Shown here: positions 1-12,479 of the stretch, one piece after another
Position numbering within the stretch: position 1 is the first letter of the stretch
Layout: each line of letters opens with the position of its first letter
Origin: Ischnura elegans
Lineage: Eukaryota; Arthropoda; Insecta; Odonata; Coenagrionidae
DNA: 64,000 nucleotides
Direction: 5' to 3'
Assembly (NCBI RefSeq): GCF_921293095.1
Contig: NC_060247.1
Coordinates: 110,069,111 to 110,133,110 of the forward strand
Translations under genes and position numbers: made by a program
The notes under the pieces: generated by a model
What the model was told of the DNA's origin: nothing
The model's database searches: none
Seen by the model: only the letters and a program-made list of their open reading frames with translations

Positions 1-1460
1 CTGAAATCCACTTCTTAAGGTAGTCCAGTTATTCTCAACTGAGTTTTTAGACTGATCTAGTCCTATCTTGCGCTCCACTACTTCTTGAAAGGTCTGTTGA
101 TTTTTTGGCTCCTTAAGTTTCCCTAATTGCCAGGTGTTCTTTGCTGATTTCTTCAATTTCTTGAATTTCAGATGGCATTTCATCATCACTAGATTATGAT
201 CACTGCCGATATCTGCCCCCGGGTAGCTTTTAAAGTCCTTTATCTGGTTTCTAAACCTCTGCTTCACTAAAATATAGTCTAGTTGAAATCTTTTTTTGTC
301 TCCTGGCATTTTCCATGTGTATCTTCTTCGCATGTGATTCTTAAATAGAGTGTTGGCAACCACTAATTTGTGTTCTGTGCAGAACTCTAACAGACTTTCT
401 CCTCTTTCATTTCTATTTCCTTATCCATATTTTCCGGTTATTCTTCCATCCTGTCCTTCGCCGACGACAGCGTTCCAATCACCTAAAAGAATTAGGTTTT
501 CTTCACCCCTTACCTTTGTGATTACTTCCTTTATATCATCGTAGACGTCTTCAACTTCTTCATCCTCGTAGTCTGTCGTGGGCATGTAGACTTGTACCAC
601 TACGGTATATACTGGCTTAGTCTCTATCTTCAACATAACTATCCTTTCATTGTACTGTAGGAAGCTTTTCATACGCATTCCGGCGCTCTTTCTGAGCATT
701 ATCCCAACCCCAGCATTACCGTTCAGGGATCCTGTGTGTATAATCCTATAGCTTCCACTCCAAAAGTCTCCCTCCTCAGGCCATTTCATTTCGCTGATTC
801 CTTGCACGTCGATATTCAATCTTTCCATTTCTACTTTAAGGTTTTCTAGCTTACCGCAAGTCCTGAGTGATCTCACGTTCCATGTACCTATTCTCATAAC
901 TTTATCACAATTGACCGATGTACCCTCTCGGGTAGTCCCCGCCCGGAGATCCGAATGGGGGACTAGTTTACCTCCGGAATTTTTTACCTGAGAGAATTCC
1001 ATCATGTCAGACAATTTAAAGTTGGAGTAGCTGCGCCTCCTCGGGATAATAATGTGGTGGTTTCCCCTTGCCTTCCACATCGCAGTACTACAGCCGTTAA
1101 AGTAAATGTTACCACGCCTGAAGTGCAATGAGTGCCGCTGTACTGACCATTGTGATCTCCACCTTCACTCATATGAAGAAGAGCTGCTACCCTCTCCTCC
1201 GGGTGATGTGAGGCATAATTGTTGGCGGCCTCTCATCGCCAAGTCACGGTATCTTCACAGGTTTAGTGTATCATTTAAATGGCCTATCTCACCCAGGGAT
1301 AGACCCATACCTCCTCGGATAACCGCCGCTTTTTGTCCACGACTGCTTATTCGACAAGTAAACTTGCTTATATCGCAGCTAACCTCTATATCTAGAGGTT
1401 GACCCACCATCCGCAACCCGGTGGACGCACTCGGTGGCTTAAAGCTCAGCCGCGAGTTAT
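1..1460 (-). mobile_element. RTE/BovB-like LINE, 5' part with endonuclease domain
   Basis: This is the 5' portion of a non-LTR retrotransposon on the minus strand; it continues beyond the left edge. The apurinic-type endonuclease domain opens with MRIGTWNVRSL, then shows SEMKW, LLGDWNAVVG and, after the break, YPGADIGSDHNLVM with the catalytic SDH triplet. This is the 'craniofacial development protein 2-like' endonuclease type that database annotations associate with RTE/BovB elements. The frame is interrupted by one TAA at 421-423 and then continues in the same frame to position 1, so the copy carries a nonsense change in an otherwise open endonuclease. From about 1130 to 1460 I see no convincing coding sequence; it is probably the 5' untranslated region, and the outer boundary is approximate. 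No reverse transcriptase is in view. Clade assignment is by motif only. Confidence 0.8.
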
Positions 1461-2315
1461 TTTCAGTTATCTTTCCAAAATAAAACCTAAATCTAATACT
1501 AGTTATTTCGGCAGTTTTGTCCGGAATAGTCCCAGTAGTGACCTAGTTTATTATATTTGATTCAAGAATTTATTTACAATTGAATAAATATTTAACAAGT
1601 TTTTAAGCGGATTAATAGTTTTCAGTTTTCATTCCTGTATAAACATGGGACGAACGCAAATTTTCCCCGGAGAATACACTTACAGGTCTGAAGCGGCTAT
1701 TGAGAATACTTACATCACTGATACTAAGCGTTTTTTTTTTGCTATGATTAGTAATAAATATAGCATTCAAGGTTATATTGACGAAGTTTAAAGTTTTTCA
1801 AAATAATTTTATGGTTGTACGATGGGTGAGAATGATCAACAAATATAGAGCGTATGCAACCCGCGTGCCACCAAAGATGTCTTCCAGGGGTGACGCGCGC
1901 TCACTCTTGGTGCAATATTTCGGGAACCAAAGATAAAAAATGAAAAATATTTGAGACGATACACCATAAATTTCCAATAAGTCGTTGTAAAATACAAAAA
2001 AGTGATAGAGAAATTTGAGAGTGACATCATCTTCAGTTATGTCCGAAAAACACCCAAAATGACCAACATTTCAAAACTCCAAGTGCGATGCGGCATGTTT
2101 TCCCGGAATCCGATTGCAAAAAGAATGTTCGCGATTAATTTTGTAACCAAATGGAACGAATCTCGGCGGGGGTCCCAAAGGAAATTCGAAAATTTACCTA
2201 AACGTCATTATGATGATAAAAAATTACCTAGTCTCATGTCTATGCTTGTCGCAATTGCAATTAATGAAAAAGTTGACGCCGTAAGATCACAATAAAGACA
2301 ACAAAATATACAGCC
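1460..2315. other. AT-rich intergenic stretch without a supported gene
   Basis: No exon of the gene family and no recognisable domain is seen here. A 97-codon open frame on the plus strand (2002-2295) has no motif I know and no splice context, so I do not call it a gene. Confidence 0.5.
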
Positions 2316-2396
2316 ATCACGAAATCTCGAACCCTAGTCCCCTTAGAGGCAGCCGTGAACGCTACCACTACCCCACCTGACCCATCTTCTAAAAGG
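2316..2396 (-). repeat. tRNA-derived SINE head or pseudo-tRNA
   Basis: Read on the minus strand, this starts GGGTCAGGTGGGGTAGTGG and contains a box-A-like TAGTGGTAGCG and a box-B-like GGGTTCGAGAT at tRNA-like spacing. The flanks do not close a full acceptor stem, so it is more likely a SINE head or a decayed tRNA than a working tRNA gene. Confidence 0.5.
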
Positions 2397-2859
2397 TGCA
2401 ATATTATGAAATTATACGCGGCTTTGAAAAGTACCGCATGAAAATTAATTAATTACAGCCAAACTAAGGACCATTTAACGAAACCACTACTAGTTCAGGG
2501 ATGTGTTCACCATTCCGAAGGCCATAAAAAATACGGCATAGAAAAAGGCGGAGCAAGTTTCGTGGTCTGCCCTTGTTAGAAGGACCAAGGTTGTATGAAT
2601 GCAAATAAAGGCAAATTTAAAAAAAATTAAAACTTTCTCTCTCATTTACTCTCTACAAAACTCTCAAATTTAAAAAAATTAAAGCCTTCTTTAGGTTTTC
2701 ATCGTAACTTTTCTTCCTCCCCATCTACCAAAGTCTTATGGCTAAATGCGGTTTCAGGTCTTAGTGAACGACACCAAACTCAGACACAAATGGACTCAGC
2801 TTGGCTTCAGGAATCATGTAAGAACAAAAAACGTGAAGAAATGTTCCACTTTAATCTCA

Positions 2860-2865
2860 TTTATT
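2860..2865 (-). promoter_or_regulatory. candidate polyadenylation signal of copy C
   Basis: The minus strand reads AATAAA about 170 bases after the copy C stop codon (3033-3035). This is a plausible 3' end signal, assigned by position only. Confidence 0.4.
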
Positions 2866-3032
2866 TAAATCAAATGTTTTGAAAAAATTCAGCATAATTT
2901 CAATAACATTATTATCTTGCAAAATTTTAAAACAAGTAGAGAAAGGTTAACGGAGAATAAGTTTATCATAAAAATTATATTACATTGTAATCTATCGGGT
3001 ACGACATTTCTTACACCATGTCCATTGAATGA

Positions 3033-6000
3033 CTAGTTTTCGGGAACATTGTCGAGATAATTGGAACAAGTTGTTTCATGCTTCCATTTGAATATGATCC
3101 TGGTCACAGCTTCTTTCATCTCCTCTGAACATCTATCAATATTGGCCTCTAAGCACTCCATGAAATCGAGAAATTTCCTGAAATGACAAGTTCAATCAAT
3201 GTCAATTAATGTCACTACGCATGCTTTTTAATCAACCTATTTATTTTTATTTTGGCAGGATAGCGAAATTTTTAAAAATTTCACTAAATCAAAGCAAAGG
3301 CTGAATTGAGGATTGAAGGTAAAAAATCTGAAAGCAATACGGGCAAATTGGTAAAATAATTTTTGAAAAGCAATAAAACCACGATATTATTTCATATATC
3401 GTACATAAAAGTTACCATTGAGGCCAAGGTCAAAGCATATATACCTACTTGTGAATAGGGGAAACTGGGTACGGGTGTGACAATTTTCATTTGATCGCCT
3501 TTAATTCTGTGAGTAGGCTATTAAGCTGAGCAAAGAGTGTTTCGTTATGTAATTTTTACATAATTATTGGTATAAACATTACATTTGTATCCCTGAACAC
3601 TATGGTTAGCTCATAATAACAAGTTATCAAAAAAATGATAAGTTTCCTAACCCACCACGCTCCAGGAACTGTTGTGACAGGTTTCCAAAATACTCTACAA
3701 TGGCCTGAAATAATTTTAATTGCAAGGAACATTTAACACAATACAGAATAATCTTCTAGCTGAAAACATTGATACTCAATAACAAAAATAAAATCTGGGA
3801 TACATCAGTTTTCATTAACAATTAGTTGAGAAGTTGAGTAAACATTTCTAGTAATGCTTAAAAGGAATTTCATCGAAATATAAATTCCATATGTCCAAAA
3901 TAAATATCCGCGCTACGTGTTAAGTACTAAGAAAGCTAATTTGGATAGCTGATGGTCTTTTTCTGCGGAAAGGCGAAAAAACCTTGACAGTTCCTGTTTC
4001 TGAGAAAACAGTTTCTCACGCATATTCTGGGAATATAAAATATTTAAAAAACTTTTATTCCTGTCACAGCCGTACACAGAAAGAATGTCAAAACCGTAGC
4101 CGAAGCACTTTTTTGCAAAAAAAACAAACGATATGTCGATTCAAAATAACTTACTAACAAAGTAAACGCGCCTATTGAACTTATAATGTCAATCTATTTT
4201 CGAGGAAAAATGATCAACATTCTATCTATATTATCAACAAAAATCATCTAAATATATCGAACAAAAATCTTACTTTTGACTGTTGAAAACCAATGTAGGC
4301 CTCCGCAAGCGTTTATGGTGTGGGGCGGCTAATGCAATACGGAGACATAGGTCAAGACGTGCAATCTATTCCTCTATCCCCTAAAATACTCCTCTATTCC
4401 CGAGGAGGTTGGAATATACTAGATGGGGCACCACAGGTCCTGAGCGTGGAGCGAAGTGTGGCGGGAATGGGGGTGCTTGGGTAGGATGAGGCACGCCTAC
4501 TTTGACCAAAACATTGACAATCCCATAAGTGTCAATGCTTTCTATTTGGTAAAATATTCGGTCATGATCGTTGTTACGTGAAAATAAACTTTGAAACACA
4601 CACTATAAACACTTTTTTCATGTTAATTTGGTAGGCTCCGCGAAGCTCTCTTAAAATCTTTCCCCTAGGAAAAAATATTATCAATCACCGCAGTTACAAC
4701 CTACACCTACAACCAGCTCAGCAGCAAATAAAGTTTTACGAGTTCAGACTAGTCATTTTCTTGCATTTATACTGGCATTTAATTTCATTATTGCCAATGG
4801 AAATATAACAATTGCACCAACAAAGCATATTTTCAAGGATATCCCTACCGGTAAAACGGCTAACAGAAAAAGAGTTTATATGTTAACAGAAGTATCGCGA
4901 ATGATCTGGGAATGAATGGGTAAAATCCGATGGCAATCACCTGTGATATACTAATGATTATAGTATCATTTTTTACTTAATGTAACGAATTTTTAGAACA
5001 TAACTTAGCCATCTCAAAATATCCGTCGTAGACTTAGCCCAAAAATTGTCAAACTGAGATGGGGGAACTTCTGCCACGCTAAAAACTCGGAAACCGCCTC
5101 CAGACATGCCAACCTCCTTGGCCATTCCTAATAATTTCCTAACACGACGGCTGTCACTATCGTACCCTGGCATAACCGCACCCAGTCAACACTACTAATG
5201 TGGGTATTTTTTATTTTGGAATGGGCAATTTTTCCTCTAAAATTTCATATATTAAAGTTAATGTTTTCCGAAACAGTGAAAAATCGATAAGGTGACCTTC
5301 AAAGATTACGTAATCACATGGGTTAAGAATTCTTACTTTTGGGGACATTTGGGAACGGGAAGAGAGTCATAGCATTTCTCGCGATAGATAACAATGTTTA
5401 ACTCCTTAGCAAAGAAAGGGAAGTGGCCGATTAGACTGGACGGTACAGAATAGTATTCCTTGTATTCATAATAATGTATTGATAAACACTACAAGTACTT
5501 CAATTGTATGTACAATTTTTAATTCAAGGAAAACTTAAAAAAAAGGTATAAAATATTTAGTTTTCTTTGAAATGGATCAAATATAATAACAATCGAAAAA
5601 TCTTGCTCAAGAGAGTAGGTAAGGCAAGGGAGGGCTTCATTATATTCATGTATTGCTTAGGAGAGGTAGGAGGGATCAAAAATGTATTTGGGCTACACAG
5701 GAACGGTCCTTCATTAATATGGAGGCCTTTATGCACTGATTGTAAATATACTCACTGGCAAATGTATTTTTGATCTAAGTCCACCGGCTGTGGTATTGGG
5801 TTGTCGCAGATTTCAAAGTTGTCGAAGTCATCCGCTCCGGCCAACTTGGGTTCACATTGAATTGCAACAATGGAGGAGCAGTGGCCTTGAGTTTCATTCA
5901 TGAGCACTAAAAAGGAAGAGTTGTCATGAATTAGAATTGGGAAACAGGAGTAAGGGGGTTTATAAGGTTTCTTGGTTGGATAGCTTAAGGATAAGTTATT

Positions 6001-9000
6001 GTTATCCAGCCAAATAGCCTTTAAATTTAATACCACGCAGTTCAAAATAAGTTGGTGAGTATTAAGACTATTTACAAATGAATCTGACCACATTTTGAGG
6101 CCTGTTAGATCTACAAATTAATCGTTCAAATATTAAATCATTGCTCGAGGGAACAACGCTGATATGATGTAAATGAATCGTTTAGATGGAATTGAATTCG
6201 TTTAATCAGTCATTAATCGCGCGTCTAATGCGGACATTCATTCGACTTTCAAATGATTCCCGCATTTGGCTGAATACGTGACGTTATCCGAATTTGAACG
6301 CGAATCCGGAAATACAGAATAACTGGCGAAAGTTGATGAGCGAGATGAGGTGTGTACAGTATAATTCAAGCCTGAGAAAATATTGCTATATTGAGGAGGT
6401 ACAAGCCAAGCGGTACAAGTGATTTTTTTCTAAAATAAGCCTGGTATAGAAATTAGATAAAGAAAACAAACGAGATCAAGAAGATATTTAGTAGTGCATT
6501 TGATATTCCATCAGATGTCGGCACAAAACAGAGACTCACTCAGTTCCCTAGGCAACCAAGTTTCTGTACATTTCTTCCATCAATTTCTGTTCCTAACTCT
6601 GTTTAGAAAAAAAAAACTCTTACCCGTTCGCTTCTGCTCCCCTCAATCTTATCACTCTGTCCCTTTAGCTATCCTCCTATCTTTACGTCGACCGATATTA
6701 ATGTATGTACATGAGGGGTAGTGTCCATAGAGCTTATTTGAGAGGACGCTAGCTAGCTAGTTAGAGGAGTGATGGCATGGCGGAGAAATTTTTTTGAGTT
6801 TGATAAGAGAAGGAACCTTACCTTAAAAATACCAAGTAAGACAAAAAATTGCTAAAAATATGAGGAAATTTTGAAAAGTGTGCTTAGTAAATACAACGAT
6901 TGAGGTAGTATAAACTACTTAAAAAGAATGCACTCTAAGCTTTTGAAACCAAGTAAGCTAATGTATACTAAATAAACGTGAGAACTAAATTCTGACTTAA
7001 AGCTGCGAATGAAAAATACCTAAACTTTACCTACTATTTAAGCAAAAAGGTTGTCTAATTTACTTCAAGGATAAGAAAATAATTATCTACGACATCCAAA
7101 ACTCAAAATCACTGGGATCAACACACAATTGCACGTGAACTATTGTTATTGTTAATCAATGTCTAGTTAAAGTGTATTACCTTGAATTATTGGGAAAACA
7201 CAATAAAAAAATAATAAAACAGAGCGTTCATCTTGTGGAATATGAAGTGCTTTGTTCTTAATTTGTTCCATTCATTCAAATTCCTCTTGATTTTCATTGG
7301 TTCCGGGCCCAGGAACTAATGAAAATGAAGAACAGGATGTCTCTGCTCACGTTCCTAATTCTCTGAGGGCAAGATACTGGTTGAGAGCGAGTTATGAATG
7401 AAAATTTGAAAAAAATGGAAATACATACCATTCAGTAATTCGGCGTCGTTATCACACAACGCACGGATACTCTCCTCCGACATTCCACTCACGAAAGGAA
7501 CCATGACCACCGACTGGTTTGAGAATGACTTAAGATCATCGCCAGCTTCTCTAATGCATTGTAATATCTCGTCCTGTTTCCTACAAAAAGATAGAAAAAT
7601 CTCTTTTCTGTATTTAGCATTGGTAAAGCACTTATCAAAAAGGGGACACTTAAGGGACTCCATCACCTCCACCCCACAAACTTTTTTCTCCTATGGCAAC
7701 TGCTCGCGATACATCCGATTATGGACAATTATTCCAGGGGGACACTTTTCCAAAATGACTCTGTTTTTGCCGAAATGCAAAGAATACATAGAAATTGAAT
7801 GCAATTTGGTTCGGCGTTGACAAAAAAAGTTGAAGTAATAATTTTATTTTATTTAAATGATATTTAAAATTTTATTAATAATTAATTTTTGGGAAGACCA
7901 GACTTTTCTGTAAAGCAATATATGTTCAATTCTATTAGAAGTGTATTTATTAACTGAAAATTGAAAAGTATTTTCCTGAATGGGATGCAATTAGCGAATG
8001 CCGATTGAGCCGATAAAATTGAAAAGAAAATATGCGGTGGACTTCGAGGTTATATGCCCCATTGTTTTTTTTTCAAATTTTTCGGCTCCATCGACATTCG
8101 CTAATTGCATCCGACTCAGGAAGTACCTTGCAACTTTCATTTAATAAACACTTCTATAATAATCGAACATATTTTACATCATAGAAATTTTTTGCCATCC
8201 TTCCTTCGTGAAAACCACTACTTTAGCCTTCATGGTTACATAAAATAAATAAATAGTTATTCAATGAAATTTATAAAATTTCTTCCCTAGATTTGACGGT
8301 ATATTACCACAATAAGAAAAACCAAAATGATATCTAAGCTATTCTCGACGTAAATTTCTTGCCACGCTTTTGGCAGTGGAAGAGGTTCCAAACTATTAAG
8401 GGTTTTTATGTTTTCCCGCGTACTTAATTTGTCTCATATTGTCATTAATGCAATATGAAATACACAAAAAGCTGATTAATTTTTATACGAAAATTTCATT
8501 GTGGAAATATCATTTGCCATAACTCAGTTCAAGAGAATTAGCTCCAGGGTTCACTTAAAATAATTACAACAGTTATAATTTAGGAAGTTACCATTCAGAA
8601 TCCTTTTTATCGAAAATTTTGAAAGCTTTTATTAAAGAAGCTAGGTAGCTGGCATTAGTTGCACGTGATATATTCATAAATTAAAGGCCGTTTGGTCACA
8701 GAAAAAATATACTTATATGAAACACATTTAATTTTCACTATTATTGGGCTACAAATCTACTTCACTTCTCGACGAAATCGCCATTCACTCTGCATCATAT
8801 AAAGCCCGCCGCCTGAGAGTTGAATCAATCACAACTCTCATGACTTCCTCTTTGGTTTCGGATTGGTGTCAACTGAGCCACTGTTTTAAGTGCAAGTAGA
8901 GGAGGTAGTCGCTAGATGCAAGGTAAGGACTATGCGGTGGGTGGTTAAAGAGTTCCCAACGAAAATCTTGAATTTTTTTATTGGTTTTGACTGCAATGTA

Positions 9001-12000
9001 AGCCTGTGGCTAAGTCCATTTGGTTTAATTTATGAATAATTATTTTACTTTATGTATATACCACGTAATACCAATGAGAAAATGCTTTAACATAATAATT
9101 GACTCTTGCTCCGACATGAACCAGTGATCGTTGATTTTTGCGACCATTTCTGCACCGCTTAAGTTAAAGGACTTGTATCTCCCGATTCTTTATCATCTGA
9201 AATTAGGATTATGCACCCAAAATTTTCACCAGGGGTCGAAATGAATGAAATTTTACCTGCAAAAGCCAACGGATATCCATAGACTAAGTGAATGCAGTCT
9301 TTAACGGCTGTATTTGGGACGCACAATTGAACATCAAGGCCGGAATAGTTCAAATACAGTACTTTATCACATCTTACTGGGTAAAACAAAGCGTTAATCG
9401 AGGTGAGTGGTAGGGTGGAGAGAAATAACCTTTCTGTACCGCACAAGTAACATGTGGTTCTGGTCAGACTCAGCGGCAGTTCGAAGGGTAGCGAGGATTC
9501 TTGCAGTTCAGTTGTTGAAATGAAGCCAAAAGAACGGCGCAGCTCACAAATCATTATTTTAGAGTAAACAGTTTACCAACATACATTCAGGGATGGTAGA
9601 GCTGCGGCATTTCTATTTTTTATACGAATAGGCTTAACATCAAGCTGCATTTATTCAATGGAGAAATGTCAAAGGTATAATCTTCCTAAATTTGAATTTG
9701 CACACGCAGAGTGGCTCAGGGGCGCAGCTAGGAATTAAGGTTGGGGGGGTTTAGGTGCAACTAATACCGGGGTGTGTGAGTGATATTTCACTAATCCTTA
9801 CTCTATTATATTAGTAATATCAATCCAATTAAGAAAAATGGATTAAACTTAAAAATTTATCTGAGCTCTGGGGGGAGGGGGGGTGTTTATCCCCCAAACC
9901 CCCCCCCCCTCGCTGCACCACTGGAGTGGCTGTTCGCGCAATCCGGCCCGTGATGAAACAGAAGATGTGCGCGCGGGGACGTTTTCTCCGGGGTATATTC
10001 AATAAAGGGCGAGGACAACTTTAGTCGAATTCACTTTATTTCACGCGCGACTTACAGGGAAGCGCACGCCAAAACTCCGCGTCCACACGCTCCCGGATTT
10101 TGGTAAACACTGAATGACACCCAAGCCGCGGAGCGGGTGTCATTCAGTGTTTGTAAACCGCGTATTGAACCCGGGTTCAGATGGTGCGGCGTCGACAAGG
10201 GCATGGATGAGAGGTTCGGATGCTTACTGACCATGGAGTAACGGCACTGCCCTCACTCCGAAAAAGTCAAGTCCACTTGGCGGAGACCACGAAAAAGGGG
10301 CCGGACCTTGGGAAACCCCGAACACGGTGACACTCACCGTGGGGGAGGGGAGGAAGTACCCAACGGTGGGTTTACTGAAAACTTCGCAGAATAGACTAGT
10401 GGCAACATCGAACTGACAGATTCAATTACATTCCTCTTGATTGAAAATCAATGGAGTATGAACAAAAAATTGAAGGTGACTAGAGCAGTCACCATGACTG
10501 ACTTGATGTCAATCATTGTGATATTTTGTGTTATTTCGTTTTTCAAATACTAATTGTATTATTTATTGCATGCCTTACGTAGAATGTTTCTTACCTGCAT
10601 GCGTGCTTGGATTTAATGTACTCTGTTTCGTTATGAAGTGCCAACGTCGCATTGATCTTTTCCTCGGTGAATTCCAATGAAATGCATTCCTTCATAATTT
10701 CTTTCCTTTTCTATGAACAAAATAGATTTTACATTATTGTCAGCAGTGATGGTAATTTAAATGTGCATGTATTCATTCTCATTTTCTCGTGGTATATTTA
10801 TAAATGGAAATGATTTTTTTGCCAATTTCTTTATTTTAAAGTCTATTTTTTATGCAATATAAAGGAGTTCCTGTTTTTTTAGCTAGTGAATAATTCCACG
10901 CAAACCTTTAAATAAAGCTTTTAAGACATAAGAATAGACTTGGATGTCAATGGAACTCAATATCAAAATTACATTACTTTACAAGGGGAAATTAACAATT
11001 AACAATGAAGAACATTGACATACACCCATGCCCTGGGCAAGGGTAACTTACACAGGCGGGACTCGAACCCACGACCTTCGGTGTGGCAGTCCAGGGCTTT
11101 ACCCCCCGCCACTAAGGCCGGCCGACTATTTTCATGGTTATCACGTGAAATTGGTAAAAAAAACTCCAAAAGAAGTTCAACATATTTGATTTTCAATATG
11201 AAACAGTGTGTATAATAGAAATAACTTAATTAAGTACGGATAAGGGAGGAGTTAGGGTTCTCTTCAAGTATAAGTATGATTATGATTATGAAAGTACTTA
11301 CATTAGCCCTTCTACTGCATTCAATATAATCAATGAACGTGGCATCGGAGATGTCCGGTTCCTCAGTTGGTGTTGCAAGAATGAGAGTTGGAATCACTAA
11401 AATAGCACCTGTGGTGACAAAAATGCAGGGATAGATGGCTACATAGTCATTCAAATGGGCACTAAGCAAAACGCAAATTATACAAGTAGAACGCATGTTC
11501 TCAGCTGAAATGTTTTCATCGACCAAGATGAGAAAGGAAATATCTCAGGTCCTTGGATACCGATCAAATCCCCCTGAGACCTTTCGGACTGTCTGTGAAG
11601 AGTGATCCGGCGACGTGTTTTCTTCGATCGAAAATTCGAATCCAACGCATAAAACACAGTAATAGGTGCATGAATATTGCATAAATAAACATATTGATAA
11701 ATTGCATAAATTAATTAATAAAATACGTGCATAAACTTTAATTTCTCCAATACCCATTATAATATTGACTATAGTGGCTTCAGTGTAGTTCTTAGCTTTT
11801 TCCCACTTCTAACCACTATGAAATTTATGTTTACTCTGTGCACGTACGAAGATAATAGGGTGCAGACGAAATAGTTCAAATTCCAAAGATGGAAAGGAAA
11901 CTCCTCATTCAAAGTCAGAAATTGATACGACGGTGCCACTTCACGACGACCGGATTTTGGATAATTGCCATGACAACAGGGTAGCTATCCGCTACTGTAA

Positions 12001-12327
12001 TGTTGGGAAGGGAAGCATCGGTTTAATTTTTGCTGAACCGACTCGCCTAGTGTACCGCGCTAAGGCGTTTCAACCCAATTTTCGAAACCCATAACTGCGG
12101 TAAAATCATGAAATTGAAACCATATATTAGAAATACTTCGATACAAATCTTTGTAGAATTGATGCTAGTTTCAATAAGGTATCGTTTCGGCCAAACCTCG
12201 AACGCCGGAAAGTGCATTTAATTTTTGCTGTTTGAAATTTACATAACACGGTATTTTTACACGGTACGTGTAAGCATTTAAGAAGAAGGTACTCACCAAT
12301 AATGATCAGATGAATGGTAGGCGCCAT
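3033..12327 (-). CDS. Copy C: secreted cysteine-rich DUF1397 (27 kDa hemolymph glycoprotein-like) protein, six exons
   Basis: Exons in transcript order: 12297-12327, 11302-11408, 10595-10710, 7429-7580, 5756-5906, 3033-3177. All junctions are GT-AG and the 702 coding bases give 233 residues. Exon 1 (MAPTIHLIIIG) and the start of exon 2 (AILVIPTLILA) form a signal peptide. Twelve cysteines follow, in contexts IECSRR, KECIS, HACR, LQCIRE, ALCDN, GHCSS, IQCEP, EICDN, YICQ, MECLE, DRCSE and TTCSN. This spacing and the C-terminal C-x(7)-CSE block are what I associate with the insect DUF1397 family, whose members are hemolymph glycoproteins of unclear function. The start is the only ATG before the signal peptide and matches the 31-base exon 1 of the other copies. 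Introns of 0.7-3.0 kb hold MITEs and other repeats. The frame is fully open. Family name is by recognition; exon structure is read directly. Confidence 0.85.
3178..5755. other. Intron 5 of copy C
   Basis: No second gene is supported here. A 66-codon minus-strand frame (4973-5173, begins MPGYDSDSRRVRKLLG) lacks splice or family support. The stretch around 4310-4500 is GC-richer than its surroundings and may be an old repeat. Confidence 0.4.
7921..8170. mobile_element. Palindromic MITE in intron 3 of copy C
   Basis: The two halves of this stretch of about 250 bp are inverted copies: ATGTTCAATTCTATTAGAAG at the left is mirrored by the region ending ATAATCGAACAT at the right, and GATGCAATTAGCGAATG by CATTCGCTAATTGCATC. 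It has no coding capacity. The structure is a fold-back miniature inverted-repeat element. The target duplication is unclear because the flanks are AT-rich. Confidence 0.7.
9159..9554 (-). other. Unassigned 131-codon open frame in intron 3 of copy C
   Basis: This open frame is longer than most chance frames nearby. It contains cysteine-bearing segments such as TCYLCGTERL and VRCDKVLYLNYSG. I recognise no domain, and it is not an exon of the host gene family (wrong length and phase, and no DUF1397 cysteine pattern). It could be a remnant of a transposon protein or chance. Confidence 0.2.
9717..9923. mobile_element. hAT-type MITE with 8-bp target duplication
   Basis: A 207-bp element starts CAGGGGCGCAGC and ends GCTGCACCACTG (inverted: CAGTGGTGCAGC). 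It is flanked by perfect 8-bp repeats GAGTGGCT at 9709-9716 and 9924-9931. An 8-bp duplication plus CAG-type ends points to the hAT superfamily. The interior holds long G and C runs and no open frame. It sits in intron 3 of copy C. Confidence 0.8.
10005..10400. repeat. GC-rich block with a perfect 18-bp hairpin
   Basis: This GC-rich island lies in an AT-rich intron. At 10105-10152 the arm AAACACTGAATGACACCC is followed by a 12-base loop and its exact inverse. It also contains CGGCGTCGAC and runs such as GTGGGGGAGGGGAGG. It has no coding frame I would support. It is probably a transposed repeat of unknown class. Confidence 0.45.
10995..11123 (-). repeat. SINE (GCCGGCC family), minus orientation
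   Basis: Read on the minus strand this begins GCCGGCC and contains a tRNA-like box B (GGTCGTGGGTTCGAGTCCCG) followed by a region ending ATGTCAATG. It is one of at least six copies in the window of the same tRNA-derived family. It lies in intron 2 of copy C. The left end is approximate. Confidence 0.7.
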
Positions 12328-12475
12328 TTCTATCGGTAAATATGAATCCGATACAGTGAAAAGTGAGGTAGACTATTCCGTGGAAGGCAATTGAAGCAGT
12401 GCACTTTCTGTGTCTCCTGAACTCATAAAAATGATCTTCTGTGAGGAAACATATTGCCCCGTCATTATCGCAGAT
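12328..12475 (-). promoter_or_regulatory. Proximal promoter of copy C, conserved with orphan exon D
   Basis: Upstream of the copy C start codon, the minus strand carries blocks also found in the same order and strand sense upstream of exon D: GATAATGACGGG (12458-12469), AGAAAGTGCACT (12399-12410), AATAGTCTACC (12368-12378) and ATCGGATTCAT (12342-12352). Conserved order over about 140 bases, next to a shared exon 1, suggests retained transcription-start sequence and 5' leader. No clear TATA box was identified. Confidence 0.6.
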
Positions 12476-12479
12476 TTGA

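Noticed and set aside
2002-2295. 97-codon plus-strand frame
   Set aside because: No recognised motif, no splice context, and an adjacent SINE-rich setting.
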